64,000 bases of DNA from positions 3,720,001-3,784,000 of the forward strand of contig CP063166.1 of assembly GCA_016806145.1 (NCBI GenBank), in the 5' to 3' direction. Both the position numbers and the translations under genes were made by a program. Position 1 is the stretch's first letter. Every line of letters starts with the position of its first letter. The DNA is from Variovorax paradoxus (lineage in GTDB: Bacteria; Pseudomonadota; Gammaproteobacteria; Burkholderiales; Burkholderiaceae_C). The notes beneath the pieces are model-generated. The model was given only the letters and a program-made list of their open reading frames with translations. It was not told where the DNA came from and did not search any database. Positions 26,640-35,016 of the stretch are shown here, piece after piece.

Positions 26640-27443
26640 TCAGAAATCGGGCGCGCGCTTGGCGAGGAAGGCGGCGATGCCTTCGCGGTGCTCGGCCGAG
26701 TCGGCGTAGTCGTAGGCGGTGGCGACCAGCGCTTCGACCGGCTCCACCTCGGGCGGCGCGGTGTTGGCGCCGGTCACGGCATGGTGCAGCACGGCGAAGG
26801 TGCGCTTGTGCATGCGCGCGGTCTGCGGCGCGAGCCGCGCGATGCGCGCCGCATGCGCCTCGGCCGCGGCGGCCACCTCGGCATCGGGCAGCACCGACAG
26901 CAGGAAGCCCGCGTGGTACAGGCGCGTGGCGTCGTGCACGCCGGCGGCCAGCAGCATGTCGCGCGCCAGCGTGTCGCCGATGGCGCCATGCACCAGCGCG
27001 GCCTCGCGCGGCGCCATCGGAAAACCGAGCTTCGCGATCGGCGCGCCGAACTTCGACGCGGCGCCCGCGAGGCGGATGTCGCAGCAGCTCGCGATCTCGA
27101 TGCCCGCGCCCATGCAGGCGCCCTCGATCTGCGCGACCAGCGGCACGGGGCAGTCGAGCAGCGCCTGCAGCGCGGCCCAGACCTCGTTCTCGTGGAATTC
27201 GCGCAGGCTCGCGGCCTCGAAGCGGAACGACGGGTATTCGGAGATGTCGCCGCCCGCGCAGAAGGCGCCGCCCTCCCCGCGCACGATCACGCAGCGCAGC
27301 GCCGGATCGGCGGCGAGGCCGGCCGCCAGCACGCGCAGCTCGCGCCACATCGCGCGCGTCATCGCATTCAGGCGTGCCGGGTTCGACAGCGTGAGGAACG
27401 CGAGCGCGCCCTCGCGGCGCAGGCCGACGCTGCCCGCGCTCAT
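26640..27443 (-). CDS. Enoyl-CoA hydratase/isomerase family protein
   Basis: 267 residues of the crotonase fold. The oxyanion-hole segments are AFCAGGDISEY near 60-70 and QIEGACMGAGIEIASCCDIR near 104-123. The Glu usually acting as second catalytic base in hydratases is not obvious in the FGAPIAKLGFPMAPREA stretch, so another crotonase reaction is possible. The start overlaps the bug stop by four bases (ATGA). Its place in a malonate operon is not needed for the basic malonate-to-acetyl-CoA route; it may act on a substituted malonate or a related acid. Confidence 0.85.
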   Translation of the reverse strand: MSAGSVGLRREGALAFLTLSNPARLNAMTRAMWRELRVLAAGLAADPALRCVIVRGEGGAFCAGGDISEYPSFRFEAASLREFHENEVWAALQALLDCPVPLVAQIEGACMGAGIEIASCCDIRLAGAASKFGAPIAKLGFPMAPREAALVHGAIGDTLARDMLLAAGVHDATRLYHAGFLLSVLPDAEVAAAAEAHAARIARLAPQTARMHKRTFAVLHHAVTGANTAPPEVEPVEALVATAYDYADSAEHREGIAAFLAKRAPDF

Positions 27444-28429
27444 TCGAGCTTGGCGCCCGAGGCCTTGACCACGGCGGCCCAGCGCTTGATCTCCGAATTG
27501 ACGAAGCCGCCATACGCGGCCATGGTCAGGTTCGGGATCTCGGAGCCGTTCTGCGCCCAGATGGCCTTGAGCTCGTCGCTCGCGAGCGATTTCTTCATGT
27601 CCTCGACCACCTTGGCCTGCACGTCGGCCGGCGTGCTCTTGGGCGTCCACAGGCCGTACCAGGTGGTCACGGTGTAGTCGGGCAGGCCCACCTCGGCCGC
27701 GCAGGGCACGTCGGGAAACGCCGGGTTGCGCTTCGCGCCCGCGACCATCAGCGCCTTGATGCGGCCGCTCTTGATGTGCTGCGCCGAGGAGCCGAGGCCG
27801 TCGAACATCAGGTCGACGTTGCCCGAGATCAGGTCGGCCAGCGCCGGGCCCGCGCCGCGGTACGGGATGTGGGTGATGAAGGTGCCGGTCTGGATCTTGA
27901 ACAGCTCGCCCGCGAGGTGGTGCGAGGTGCCCGCGCCGGCCGAGCCGTAGTTGAACTTGCCGGGGCTGCGCTTCACCAGCGCGATGAATTCCTGGATGGT
28001 CGTGGCGGGCACGCGCTTCGGATTGACCACCACCACCTGCGGCACGTTGGCCAGCAGCATCAGCGGCACGAAGTCCTTCTCGATGTCGTAGTCGAGCTTG
28101 GGATAGATCGAGGGCGCGATCGCATGGTGCACCGCGCCCATGAACAGCGTGTAGCCGTCGGCCGGCACCTTGGAGGCGATGCTCGCGCCCAGCGTGCCGC
28201 CCGCGCCGCCGCGGTTGTCGATCACCAGGGTCTGGCTCGTGAGCTTGGCGAACTGGCCCGACAGCGGACGCGCGAAGGCGTCGGTGCCGCCGCCGGCCGG
28301 GAACGGCACGATCATGTTGACCGGCTTGGTCGGCCAGTTGCTCTGCGCGGTCGCGGCGCCGCCGCACAGAACCGCCGCGCCCGCAGCCGCCAGGCGCAAC
28401 ACGTCGCGCCGCTGAAAACTCTGGTTCAT
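27440..28429 (-). CDS. Bug/TctC-family solute receptor of the malonate operon
   Basis: 329 residues from the ATG at 28429. The ribosome-binding site decides the start: AGGAG lies 9 nt before this ATG but touches the earlier in-frame ATG at 28438, which would leave no spacing. The N-terminus has QRRDVLRLAAAGAAV, a twin-arginine-like signal, with cleavage near ATAQ. Bug motifs include IVPFPAGGGTDAFARPL and VIDNRGGAGGTLG. It probably captures malonate or a related dicarboxylate; no TctAB is near. Confidence 0.9.
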   Translation of the reverse strand: MNQSFQRRDVLRLAAAGAAVLCGGAATAQSNWPTKPVNMIVPFPAGGGTDAFARPLSGQFAKLTSQTLVIDNRGGAGGTLGASIASKVPADGYTLFMGAVHHAIAPSIYPKLDYDIEKDFVPLMLLANVPQVVVVNPKRVPATTIQEFIALVKRSPGKFNYGSAGAGTSHHLAGELFKIQTGTFITHIPYRGAGPALADLISGNVDLMFDGLGSSAQHIKSGRIKALMVAGAKRNPAFPDVPCAAEVGLPDYTVTTWYGLWTPKSTPADVQAKVVEDMKKSLASDELKAIWAQNGSEIPNLTMAAYGGFVNSEIKRWAAVVKASGAKLE

Positions 28430-28504
28430 CTGTCTCATCTCCTGTCGTTGTGGATCGCCGCGGATGCGACGGCCGGCGCTGTGTGCGCCGGACTTGGGGC
28501 CCGG

Positions 28505-29977
28505 TCAGGCCTTCTTGAAAAACAGACTGTCGACGTCTCCCGACACGGCCACCTTGCCTTGCGCGAGCCAGTCGCGGTGCCGGTCGAGACGCTTGAGATC
28601 GTAAAGGTAGTTCACCATGAGGCCATAGGACTGCTTCTGTCCCTTGGGCGACGGATCGCCGGCCCAGTTGAGGCGCTCGACGCGCGCGCCGTTGCCCAGG
28701 TGGAAGCGCGCGACCGGATCGGCCGGCGTGCCGTCGACCAGCGAGCGGCCCAGATACTCGGCCGCGCACTGCAGCAGCCACTGGCGCAGCGGCGACTTGG
28801 CGTCCAGGCTCGCGGCGGCATCGACCGCGGCCAGCAGCCGGTCGGCCGTGGGCGGCAGCGAGCCCACGAGGCGGCCGATCTCGGCGGCGCGCTTCTCGTC
28901 GAGGCGCGCGACCATGTCGGGCGCGTTCTTCGCGAGCCAGGTGCGAAAGCCCGGGATCGGCGACAGCGTGGCGAAGGTCTTGAGCCGCGGCAGTTCGTCC
29001 TGCAGGGTCTCGACCACGCGCTTGATCAGCGAGTCGCCGAAGCTCACGCCGCGCAGGCCGTTCTGCGTGTTGCTGATCGAATAGAAGATCGCGGTGGTGG
29101 CGCGCGCCGGCGGCACCGGCACGGCCGTCTCGTCGAGCAGCGGCGTGATGCCGTCGCTCACGCGGTCGACCAGCGCCACCTCGACGAAGATCAGCGGCTC
29201 GTTGGGCAGCCGCGGATGGAAGAAGCCGTAGCAGCGGCGGTCGCTGTCGTCGAGCCGGTTCTTCACGTCGTTCCAGCTCTTGATGTCGTGCACCGCCTCG
29301 TAGCGGATCAGCTTCTCGATCAGCGAGGCCGGCGAGTTCCAGTCGATGCGGCGCAGCTCGAGGAAAGCGACGTCGAACCAGGTCGAGAACAGCTGCTCGA
29401 GCTCGGCGTCGAGCGCGAGCAGGCGGCGGTCGCCCTTGAGGCCGGGCAGCAGCTCGGCGCGCAGGTCGACCAGGAAGCGCATGCCCGCGGGCTCGACCGC
29501 GAAACGCTGCAAGAGGCGCATGCGCGGCGACACCAGCGCGCGGCGCAGCTTGAGCTCGGCCTGGCCCTCGTCGGGCGTGCCGACGGCGGCCTGGTGCTGG
29601 TCGCGCGCGGTCTTGAGCTTTTGCGCGTCGGCGGCGAAGTGCTCGCTCATCAGCGCCCAGAAATCGCGCCGCTCCTCGGGCGTGGCGGCAGCGTATTCGA
29701 CCGCGATGGCATGGGCGCGGCGGCCGCCCTCGACCTCGCTCACGCGCGGGTCGATCACCGATTGCATGGCGGCCAGCACGCGGCGCAGCGCGCGCGGCGA
29801 CAGCGCCTCGTCGGCCTTGCGCAGGGTGGCCTCGAGCCGCTCGGCGGTGGTGCGGGCGCTGGGCTTGGGGGCCGACTTGGCGGCGGCCTTCGCGGGGGCA
29901 TCGGAAGCCACCGGCACCTTGCGTTCGTTCTTGTCGCCCGTGCGCAATCGCGCCTGGAACCATTCGGTCGCACTCAT
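28505..29977 (-). CDS. matA: Malonyl-CoA decarboxylase
   Basis: 490 residues. It decarboxylates malonyl-CoA to acetyl-CoA. An Ala/Lys-rich N-terminal tail (about 1-45) precedes the helical oligomerisation domain and the GCN5-like catalytic domain. Ser339 in TLSPIPGF and His426 in FHLGNGA are in the positions of the catalytic Ser and His of human MCD. It lies 55 bases after gntR and 75 before bug. With MatB the pathway is malonate to malonyl-CoA to acetyl-CoA. Confidence 0.93.
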   Translation of the reverse strand: MSATEWFQARLRTGDKNERKVPVASDAPAKAAAKSAPKPSARTTAERLEATLRKADEALSPRALRRVLAAMQSVIDPRVSEVEGGRRAHAIAVEYAAATPEERRDFWALMSEHFAADAQKLKTARDQHQAAVGTPDEGQAELKLRRALVSPRMRLLQRFAVEPAGMRFLVDLRAELLPGLKGDRRLLALDAELEQLFSTWFDVAFLELRRIDWNSPASLIEKLIRYEAVHDIKSWNDVKNRLDDSDRRCYGFFHPRLPNEPLIFVEVALVDRVSDGITPLLDETAVPVPPARATTAIFYSISNTQNGLRGVSFGDSLIKRVVETLQDELPRLKTFATLSPIPGFRTWLAKNAPDMVARLDEKRAAEIGRLVGSLPPTADRLLAAVDAAASLDAKSPLRQWLLQCAAEYLGRSLVDGTPADPVARFHLGNGARVERLNWAGDPSPKGQKQSYGLMVNYLYDLKRLDRHRDWLAQGKVAVSGDVDSLFFKKA

Positions 29978-30032
29978 CGTGGATGCACTCCCATGCAGAA
30001 AGAAAAAGACGAGAAAGAGGTGGCGGCGCGCC

Positions 30033-30704
30033 TCATGGCATGACCCGCGATTTCTGCTGGTTGCGCATCACCTCGCGCAGCGCCTCGCGCTGGCGCGTCA
30101 TGTGGGTGCGCATCGCGGCATCGGCGCCTTCGCTGTCGCGCGCCTTGAGCGCCGCGAACACCGCGAGATGCTCCGACAGGCTCTGCTCGAGCCGCCCCGG
30201 CGCATGCAGCTGCTGCTGGCGCGCGAGCTTGAGGATCTTGCGCAGGTCGCCGATCACCTGGGCCAGCCACTTGTTGTCGGCCAGCTGGATGATGGCCTCG
30301 TGGATCAGGTGGTTGGTGGCGTAGTAGTCGTTGATGCGCTTGGCCTTGGCGTGGCGCACCAGCCGCTCGTGCAGGGCGTCGAGCTCGTGCAGCTCGGCAT
30401 CGCTGGCGTTGCGCGCCGCCTCGAAGGCGCAGCGGCCCTCGAGCAGCGCGATGACCGGGAAGATCTCGTCGAGGTCGCGCTCGGTCACCTCGCGCACGAA
30501 GCAGCCGCGGCGCGGCTCGTGGCGCAGCAGGCCTTCGGCCGTGAGCACCTTGAGCGCCTCGCGCAACGGCGTGCGCGAGATCGACAGTCGCTCGCACAGC
30601 GCGACCTCGTCGACGAAGCTGCCGGGCGCCAGGGTGCCGTCGAAGATCTGCTCGCGCAGCGTGGTGGCGACTTCGTCGTGCAGGGAGTTGTGGACCAGGC
30701 GCAT
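30033..30704 (-). CDS. GntR-family (FCD) regulator of the malonate operon
   Basis: 223 residues from the ATG at 30704 (MRLVHNSLHD). The N-terminal winged helix (LREQIFDGTLAPGS through SRTPLREALKVLTAEGLLRH, about 15-65) and the all-helical FCD effector domain (about 80-210, with metal-binding Asp/His such as HLIHEAI) place it in the FadR subfamily. It is the first gene of the gntR-matA-bug-ech-matB run. Three GTAATT boxes immediately upstream make autorepression likely, with malonate or malonyl-CoA as the probable inducer (inference). Confidence 0.92.
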   Translation of the reverse strand: MRLVHNSLHDEVATTLREQIFDGTLAPGSFVDEVALCERLSISRTPLREALKVLTAEGLLRHEPRRGCFVREVTERDLDEIFPVIALLEGRCAFEAARNASDAELHELDALHERLVRHAKAKRINDYYATNHLIHEAIIQLADNKWLAQVIGDLRKILKLARQQQLHAPGRLEQSLSEHLAVFAALKARDSEGADAAMRTHMTRQREALREVMRNQQKSRVMP

Positions 30705-30719
30705 GGCGGGTTCGATCGC

Positions 30720-30745
30720 GTAATTTCCTGTAATTACGCGTAATT
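30720..30745. promoter_or_regulatory. Three phased GTAATT boxes upstream of gntR
   Basis: GTAATT occurs at 30720, 30730 and 30740, exactly 10 bp apart, and the middle copy extends to the perfect palindrome GTAATTAC (30730-30737). The cluster is strikingly AT-rich for this genome and lies 16 bp upstream of the gntR ATG, so it would overlap the promoter or transcription start. It is a candidate operator for the GntR protein. Confidence 0.6.
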
Positions 30746-30905
30746 CTGAGCCCGGACGCGAAGCAGCGCAAGGGCCGCGCGTGAAACGCGGGGCTCCGGA
30801 CTTACCCTGGTCAGACGATAGCTTGCGTGGCCGGCGGTGCGGCACGCGGCAGATGAAGGAAGCGCGGGACGGGGCGCTGCCCCCTCCCCGGCTCCCCGTG
30901 CGGCG

Positions 30906-31760
30906 TCAGGCCTTGCTCGCCACCGGCACGGCCTGCTCGCGGCGCGAGGCCCAGACCCACAGCGCGATGCCGCCCAGGATCATCGGCACGCAGAGCCACT
31001 GGCCCTGGCTCAGGTCGAGGGCGCGCAGGCCCAGCTCGTTGCCCGGGTGGGCAAAGATCTTGTCGGGCTCGCGGAAGAATTCGGCGATGAAACGGAAGAT
31101 GCCGTAGCCCACCAGGAAAGCGGCCGACACCTGGGCCTGCTTGCGCGGCTTGCGCGCGTAGAGCCACAGCAGCACGAACAGCAAGAGCCCCTCGAGCAGG
31201 AACTGGTAGACCTGCGAGGGATGGCGCGGCAGCATCGAGCCGCTCTGCGGGAACACCATGCCCCAGGGCAGGTCGGGGCTGCTGAAGCGGCCCCAGAGTT
31301 CGCCGTTGATGAAGTTGCCAACGCGCCCCGCCGCGAGGCCGGTGGGCACGCAGGGCGCGACGAAGTCCATCACCTGCCAGAACGGCCGCGCACGCGAACG
31401 CGCGAACCAGACCATGGCCGCGATCACGCCGAGCATGCCGCCGTGGAAGCTCATGCCGCCCTCCCAGACCTTGAAGATCTCGAGCGGGTTGAACAGGTAG
31501 AACTCGGGCCGGTAGAACAGGCAGTAGCCGAGCCGGCCGCCGACGATGACGCCGACCACGCCGAGGAACAGGATGTCCTCGATGTCCTTGCGCTGCCAGG
31601 CACCTGCGCCCACGAGGCTGCGGTAGGGCTCGTGCTTCAGCCGCAGCGTGCCGAGGAAATAGAACAGCGCGAAGGCCGCCAGGTAGGTCAGGCCGTACCA
31701 GTGGATGGCGATCGGCCCGAGCTGCAGGGCGATGGGATTGATCTGCGGATACATGAGCAT
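30906..31760 (-). CDS. lgt: Prolipoprotein diacylglyceryl transferase
   Basis: 284 residues with about seven membrane helices. Lgt transfers a diacylglyceryl group from phosphatidylglycerol to the lipobox Cys of prolipoproteins in the inner membrane. His106 in SFHGGMLG, Arg146 and Asn149 in [10 protein letters not shown] (with Asn152 and Glu154) match the essential E. coli residues H103, R143, N146 and E151. I chose the ATG at 31760 (MLMYPQ), the usual family start; ATG at 31754 is possible. Its neighbourhood with ilvD is common in Burkholderiales. Confidence 0.95.
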   Translation of the reverse strand: MLMYPQINPIALQLGPIAIHWYGLTYLAAFALFYFLGTLRLKHEPYRSLVGAGAWQRKDIEDILFLGVVGVIVGGRLGYCLFYRPEFYLFNPLEIFKVWEGGMSFHGGMLGVIAAMVWFARSRARPFWQVMDFVAPCVPTGLAAGRVGNFINGELWGRFSSPDLPWGMVFPQSGSMLPRHPSQVYQFLLEGLLLFVLLWLYARKPRKQAQVSAAFLVGYGIFRFIAEFFREPDKIFAHPGNELGLRALDLSQGQWLCVPMILGGIALWVWASRREQAVPVASKA

Positions 31761-31824
31761 CCGCGGATTGTGCCCGCGCCGCATGACGCGGCCGGGGGCG
31801 TGGGGGCATCCCCTCGCGCGGGCC

Positions 31825-32094
31825 TCAGTGCCTGAACTTCCACCACACCGCGCCAGCGACGGCGGCCGGCACGGCGAACACCAGCAGGAAGATCGGCAGC
31901 TCCTCGGCCACGCTGTAGCCGGCCTCGATCACCCCCACCGCCATGTTGATGCCGGCGCCGACGAACCAGGCCGGCACGAACCACATCGCGGCCGTGCTCA
32001 GGGCCGCGTCGCCGCTGCCGCCGAGCACGCGGCCGGCCAGCAGGAACAGGGCCAGCAGCACGAAGCCGCTGCCCATCACGATGAGCGTATGCAT
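31825..32094 (-). CDS. Small hydrophobic membrane protein
   Basis: 89 residues with three hydrophobic stretches (about 4-22, 34-55 and 67-84) and a short basic C-terminus (WWKFRH). The spacing of Gly and Pro suggests an integral membrane protein of three helices. I do not recognise the family. It starts 20 bases after the SDR gene stop and probably shares its transcript. Confidence 0.75.
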   Translation of the reverse strand: MHTLIVMGSGFVLLALFLLAGRVLGGSGDAALSTAAMWFVPAWFVGAGINMAVGVIEAGYSVAEELPIFLLVFAVPAAVAGAVWWKFRH

Positions 32095-32114
32095 CGCTTG
32101 CCTGGTGCGATGCG

Positions 32115-32888
32115 TCAGCGCGTGGTGTAGCCGCCGTTGGCGAAGATGGTCTGGCCGGTGATCCACCAGCCCTCGGTGACCAGGAAGCGCACGATCGGCG
32201 CGATGTCCTCGATGTCGGTCAGGCCCTTCTTCGAGTACTTGCTGAGCGCGGCGGCGCTGCTGTGGTAGTCCACCGCCTCCTTGCTCTCCTGGCCGTAGAA
32301 GAACGGCGTGTCCATCGGGCCCGGGCCGATCGCGTTGACCGAGATGCCGCGCTCGCCGAACTCCTTGGAGGCGGCGCGCGTGTAGTGCTCCACCGCGGCC
32401 TTCGAGCCCGGGTAGATCGCGTAGTACGGCGTGTAGGCCGCGAGCAGCGAACTCACGATCGTGACGATGCTGCCGCCCTCGGCCAGCGTGCGGCCGGCCT
32501 GCTGGATGAAGAAGAAGGCGGCCTTGGCATTGGCGTCGAAGCTCTTGTCGTAGTCGGCTTCGGTGACCTCGAGGATCGGCTTCTTGATGACCACGCCCGC
32601 GGTGTTGATCGCGATGTCGACCTGGCCGAACTGCTTGACGGCTTGGTCGAACAGCTCGACGTTGTTCTCGACCACCGCGAGGTCGCCCTGCACCAGCAGG
32701 GTGTCGGCGCCCTTGGCCTGGAGCGCCGCGGCCGTCTTCTCGGCATCGGCGCGCGAGCTGTCGCTGTTGTAGTGGATGGCGACGCCGCGCACGCCCCCGT
32801 CGACCAGCTGCTGCGCGACGAGCGCGCCGAGGTTCTTGCCGCCGCCGGCGATGACGGCGACCTTGTTCTTCAATGTGCGTGCGGACAT
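32115..32888 (-). CDS. Short-chain dehydrogenase/reductase
   Basis: 257 residues, classical SDR with an unusual cofactor motif AGGGKNLG at 14-21, NTAG at 95-98, Ser146/Ser147, and the active-site pair Tyr159-Lys163 (YPGSK). The start at 32888 follows an AGGAGATC site. Similar to FabG-type 3-oxoacyl-ACP reductase-like SDRs; substrate unknown. It is divergent from the LysR gene at 33031, which probably regulates it. Confidence 0.9.
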   Translation of the reverse strand: MSARTLKNKVAVIAGGGKNLGALVAQQLVDGGVRGVAIHYNSDSSRADAEKTAAALQAKGADTLLVQGDLAVVENNVELFDQAVKQFGQVDIAINTAGVVIKKPILEVTEADYDKSFDANAKAAFFFIQQAGRTLAEGGSIVTIVSSLLAAYTPYYAIYPGSKAAVEHYTRAASKEFGERGISVNAIGPGPMDTPFFYGQESKEAVDYHSSAAALSKYSKKGLTDIEDIAPIVRFLVTEGWWITGQTIFANGGYTTR

Positions 32889-32982
32889 GGGGATCTCCTG
32901 GATTGAAAGCCATTGATGTGTGACACGAGGCGCAGTGTATTGATCGCCAGACGACCGATAAATAGGCAATTCGAGGCTAGAC

Positions 32983-33002
32983 TGTTCGGAAATCCACGAA
33001 CA
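32983..33002. promoter_or_regulatory. Inverted repeat TGTTCG-N8-CGAACA in SDR/LysR gap
   Basis: A perfect 6-bp dyad 29 bp before the LysR ATG at 33031, in the divergent promoter region. Its form fits a LysR-type recognition site. Confidence 0.5.
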
Positions 33003-33030
33003 ATCGCCGGACCGCCGCCGGTGCCCTTCC

Positions 33031-34002
33031 ATGGACCGCATCGACCTCCTCCAGGTCTTCCTGCGCGTGGCCGAATCCGGCAGCTTCACGCGCGCCGCCG
33101 ACCGGCTCGGCCTGCCGCGCGCCACCATCTCGACCGCGGTGCAGCAGCTCGAGGCGCGGCTGGGCTCGCGGCTGCTCCACCGCACCACGCGGCGCGTGGG
33201 CCTCACGCCCGACGGCGAGGTGCTGCTCGAGCGCGCCCGCGCGCTGGTGGCCGACATGGACGACCTCGAGCAGCAGTTCCTGCCTTCGCACGGCAGCGTG
33301 GGCGGGCGGCTCAAGGTCGACGTGCCCAGCCGCATCGCGCGGCTGCTGATCGCGCCCGCGCTGCCGGACTTCTTCGCGCGCCATCCGGCGCTCGAGCTCG
33401 AACTCGGCTCGAGCGACCGCGCGGTCGACCTGGTGCACGAGGGCGTGGACTGCGCGCTGCGCGTGGGACCGCTGGCGAGCAGCAGCCTGGTGGCGCGGCC
33501 GCTCGGCCACTTCACGCTGGTCAACTGCGCGAGCCCGGCCTACCTCGCGCGGCACGGCACGCCGCGCACGACGGCCGAGCTGCCGCAGCACCTGGCGGTG
33601 AACTACGCCTCGCCGACCAGCGGCCGCGCGGCGCCCTGGGAATGGCGGCGCGACGGCGAGACCGCCTCGCTGCGCATGCGCAGCCAGGTGACGGCCAACA
33701 ACGCCGAGACCTACATCGCCTGCGCGCTCGCGGGCCTGGGGCTGATCCAGATCCCGCTGTACGACGTGCGAACGCACCTCGCGGCCGGCGAGCTGGTCGA
33801 GCTCATGCCCGATGCGCGCGCCGAACCGCTGCCGGTGCACCTGGTGTTTCCGCACCGGCGCAACCTGTCGCGACGCATGCAGGCCTTCGCGGGCTGGCTC
33901 GAGACGCTGCTGGCCCCGGCCCTCGACGGGCCGCCGCCCTCTTCCGCCGCTACGTCGCGCCGCGCGCGGCCGCCGGCTGGCGCTCCCGCACGAACGCGAT
34001 GA
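33031..34002 (+). CDS. LysR-family regulator
   Basis: 323 residues. Helix-turn-helix at about 18-37 (SFTRAADRLGLPRATISTAV), substrate-binding domain from about 90 with GGRLKVDVPSRIARLLIAPALPDFFARHP. It is the CrgA-like subgroup whose members often act on divergent oxidoreductase genes, here the SDR. The last 17 codons overlap the convergent LysR gene (33950-34906) by 53 bases. The tail after residue 300 is Arg/Ala/Pro-rich and looks like a non-conserved extension into that overlap. Confidence 0.88.
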   Translation: MDRIDLLQVFLRVAESGSFTRAADRLGLPRATISTAVQQLEARLGSRLLHRTTRRVGLTPDGEVLLERARALVADMDDLEQQFLPSHGSVGGRLKVDVPSRIARLLIAPALPDFFARHPALELELGSSDRAVDLVHEGVDCALRVGPLASSSLVARPLGHFTLVNCASPAYLARHGTPRTTAELPQHLAVNYASPTSGRAAPWEWRRDGETASLRMRSQVTANNAETYIACALAGLGLIQIPLYDVRTHLAAGELVELMPDARAEPLPVHLVFPHRRNLSRRMQAFAGWLETLLAPALDGPPPSSAATSRRARPPAGAPARTR

Positions 34003-34906
34003 AGCGCTCGAGCGCCGGGTTGGCGGCCTCGGCCGGCCACACCAGGCTGGTCTCGCAGCGCGGCAGCGCCGGCGCGGCACGGCGCCGGCCCGCGGGCGCG
34101 AACTCGTCGGCGCCCCGGTAGACCACGCCCGCGCGGCGGAACTGCGTGACGCTCTCGGGCACCCAGGCCACGCCGATGCCGCCCGAGACCAGGTTGACGA
34201 TGGTCTGCATCTGGATCGCCTCCTGCGCCAGCTGCGGCACGCGCCCGGCCGCGTGATAGAGCGCGAAGACCGCGTCGTGCAGCGAAGGCACGATGCGGCG
34301 CGGAAAGATCACCAGCGGCTCGGCCAGCACCTCGGCCAGCGGCAGTTGCCCGGCGCTCGCGAGCGCATGCCGCTGCGGCAGCGCCAGCACCAGCGGCTCC
34401 TGCGATACCGCGAGCCGCGCCAGCCCCGGCGGCGCGGCACCGGGCGAATGCAGCATCAGGCCGGCATCGATCTCGCCGCGCGCGAAGGCCTCGAGCTGCA
34501 CGTCGCCCGTGGCCTCGACCAGCTCGAGCGCCACCTCGGGACACAGCACGCGGAACTCGCGCACCCAGTCGGGCAACTGCTCGAAGCCGACGGTCGAGAC
34601 GAAGGCAATGCGCACCCGGCCCACCTGCCCGGCCGCGGCCGCGCGGGCGCGCGCCGGCAGCGCCTGGGCGCGCGCCAACAGCTCGCGCACGTCGGGCAGC
34701 AGCGCCTCGCCGGCCGGCGTGAGCGCGACCCGGCGCCGCGTGCGGTCGAACAGCACCACGCCCAGGGTCTTCTCGAGCTGGGCGATGGCCTGCGTGACCG
34801 GCGGCTGGGTCATGTGCAGGCGCTGGGCGGCGCGGCCGAAATGCAGCTCCTCGGCCACGGCCACGAACTGGCGCCAGGCCCGCAGGTCGATCAGGCTTTC
34901 ATTCAT
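33950..34906 (-). CDS. LysR-family regulator divergent from ilvD
   Basis: 318 residues. Helix-turn-helix at about 23-42 ([20 protein letters not shown]), the BenM/CatM-like [21 protein letters not shown] segment, and a LysR effector domain. Position divergent from ilvD is conserved in related genomes as I recall, but the effector is unknown; branched-chain intermediates are one possibility. Its own start codon overlaps a perfect palindrome that is a good autoregulatory site. Confidence 0.88.
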   Translation of the reverse strand: MNESLIDLRAWRQFVAVAEELHFGRAAQRLHMTQPPVTQAIAQLEKTLGVVLFDRTRRRVALTPAGEALLPDVRELLARAQALPARARAAAAGQVGRVRIAFVSTVGFEQLPDWVREFRVLCPEVALELVEATGDVQLEAFARGEIDAGLMLHSPGAAPPGLARLAVSQEPLVLALPQRHALASAGQLPLAEVLAEPLVIFPRRIVPSLHDAVFALYHAAGRVPQLAQEAIQMQTIVNLVSGGIGVAWVPESVTQFRRAGVVYRGADEFAPAGRRRAAPALPRCETSLVWPAEAANPALERFIAFVRERQPAAARGAT

Positions 34907-34919
34907 ATGCCAAGCATAT
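34905..34919. promoter_or_regulatory. Palindrome ATATGC-CAA-GCATAT at the LysR start
   Basis: A perfect 6-bp dyad with a 3-bp centre in the LysR/ilvD gap; its left arm shares two bases with the LysR ATG (34904-34906). It is AT-rich relative to surroundings and suits a LysR dimer site blocking the regulator's own initiation region. It is about 100 bp before the ilvD ATG. Confidence 0.5.
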
Positions 34920-35016
34920 CAATCAAGCTCCCAAAATGGATTGGAAGCAATCAATCAGAAGTCCGATACTTGGCGCTCCCCGGTTTTCCCTCCCCACGAT
35001 CGAAGAGACACCCACC

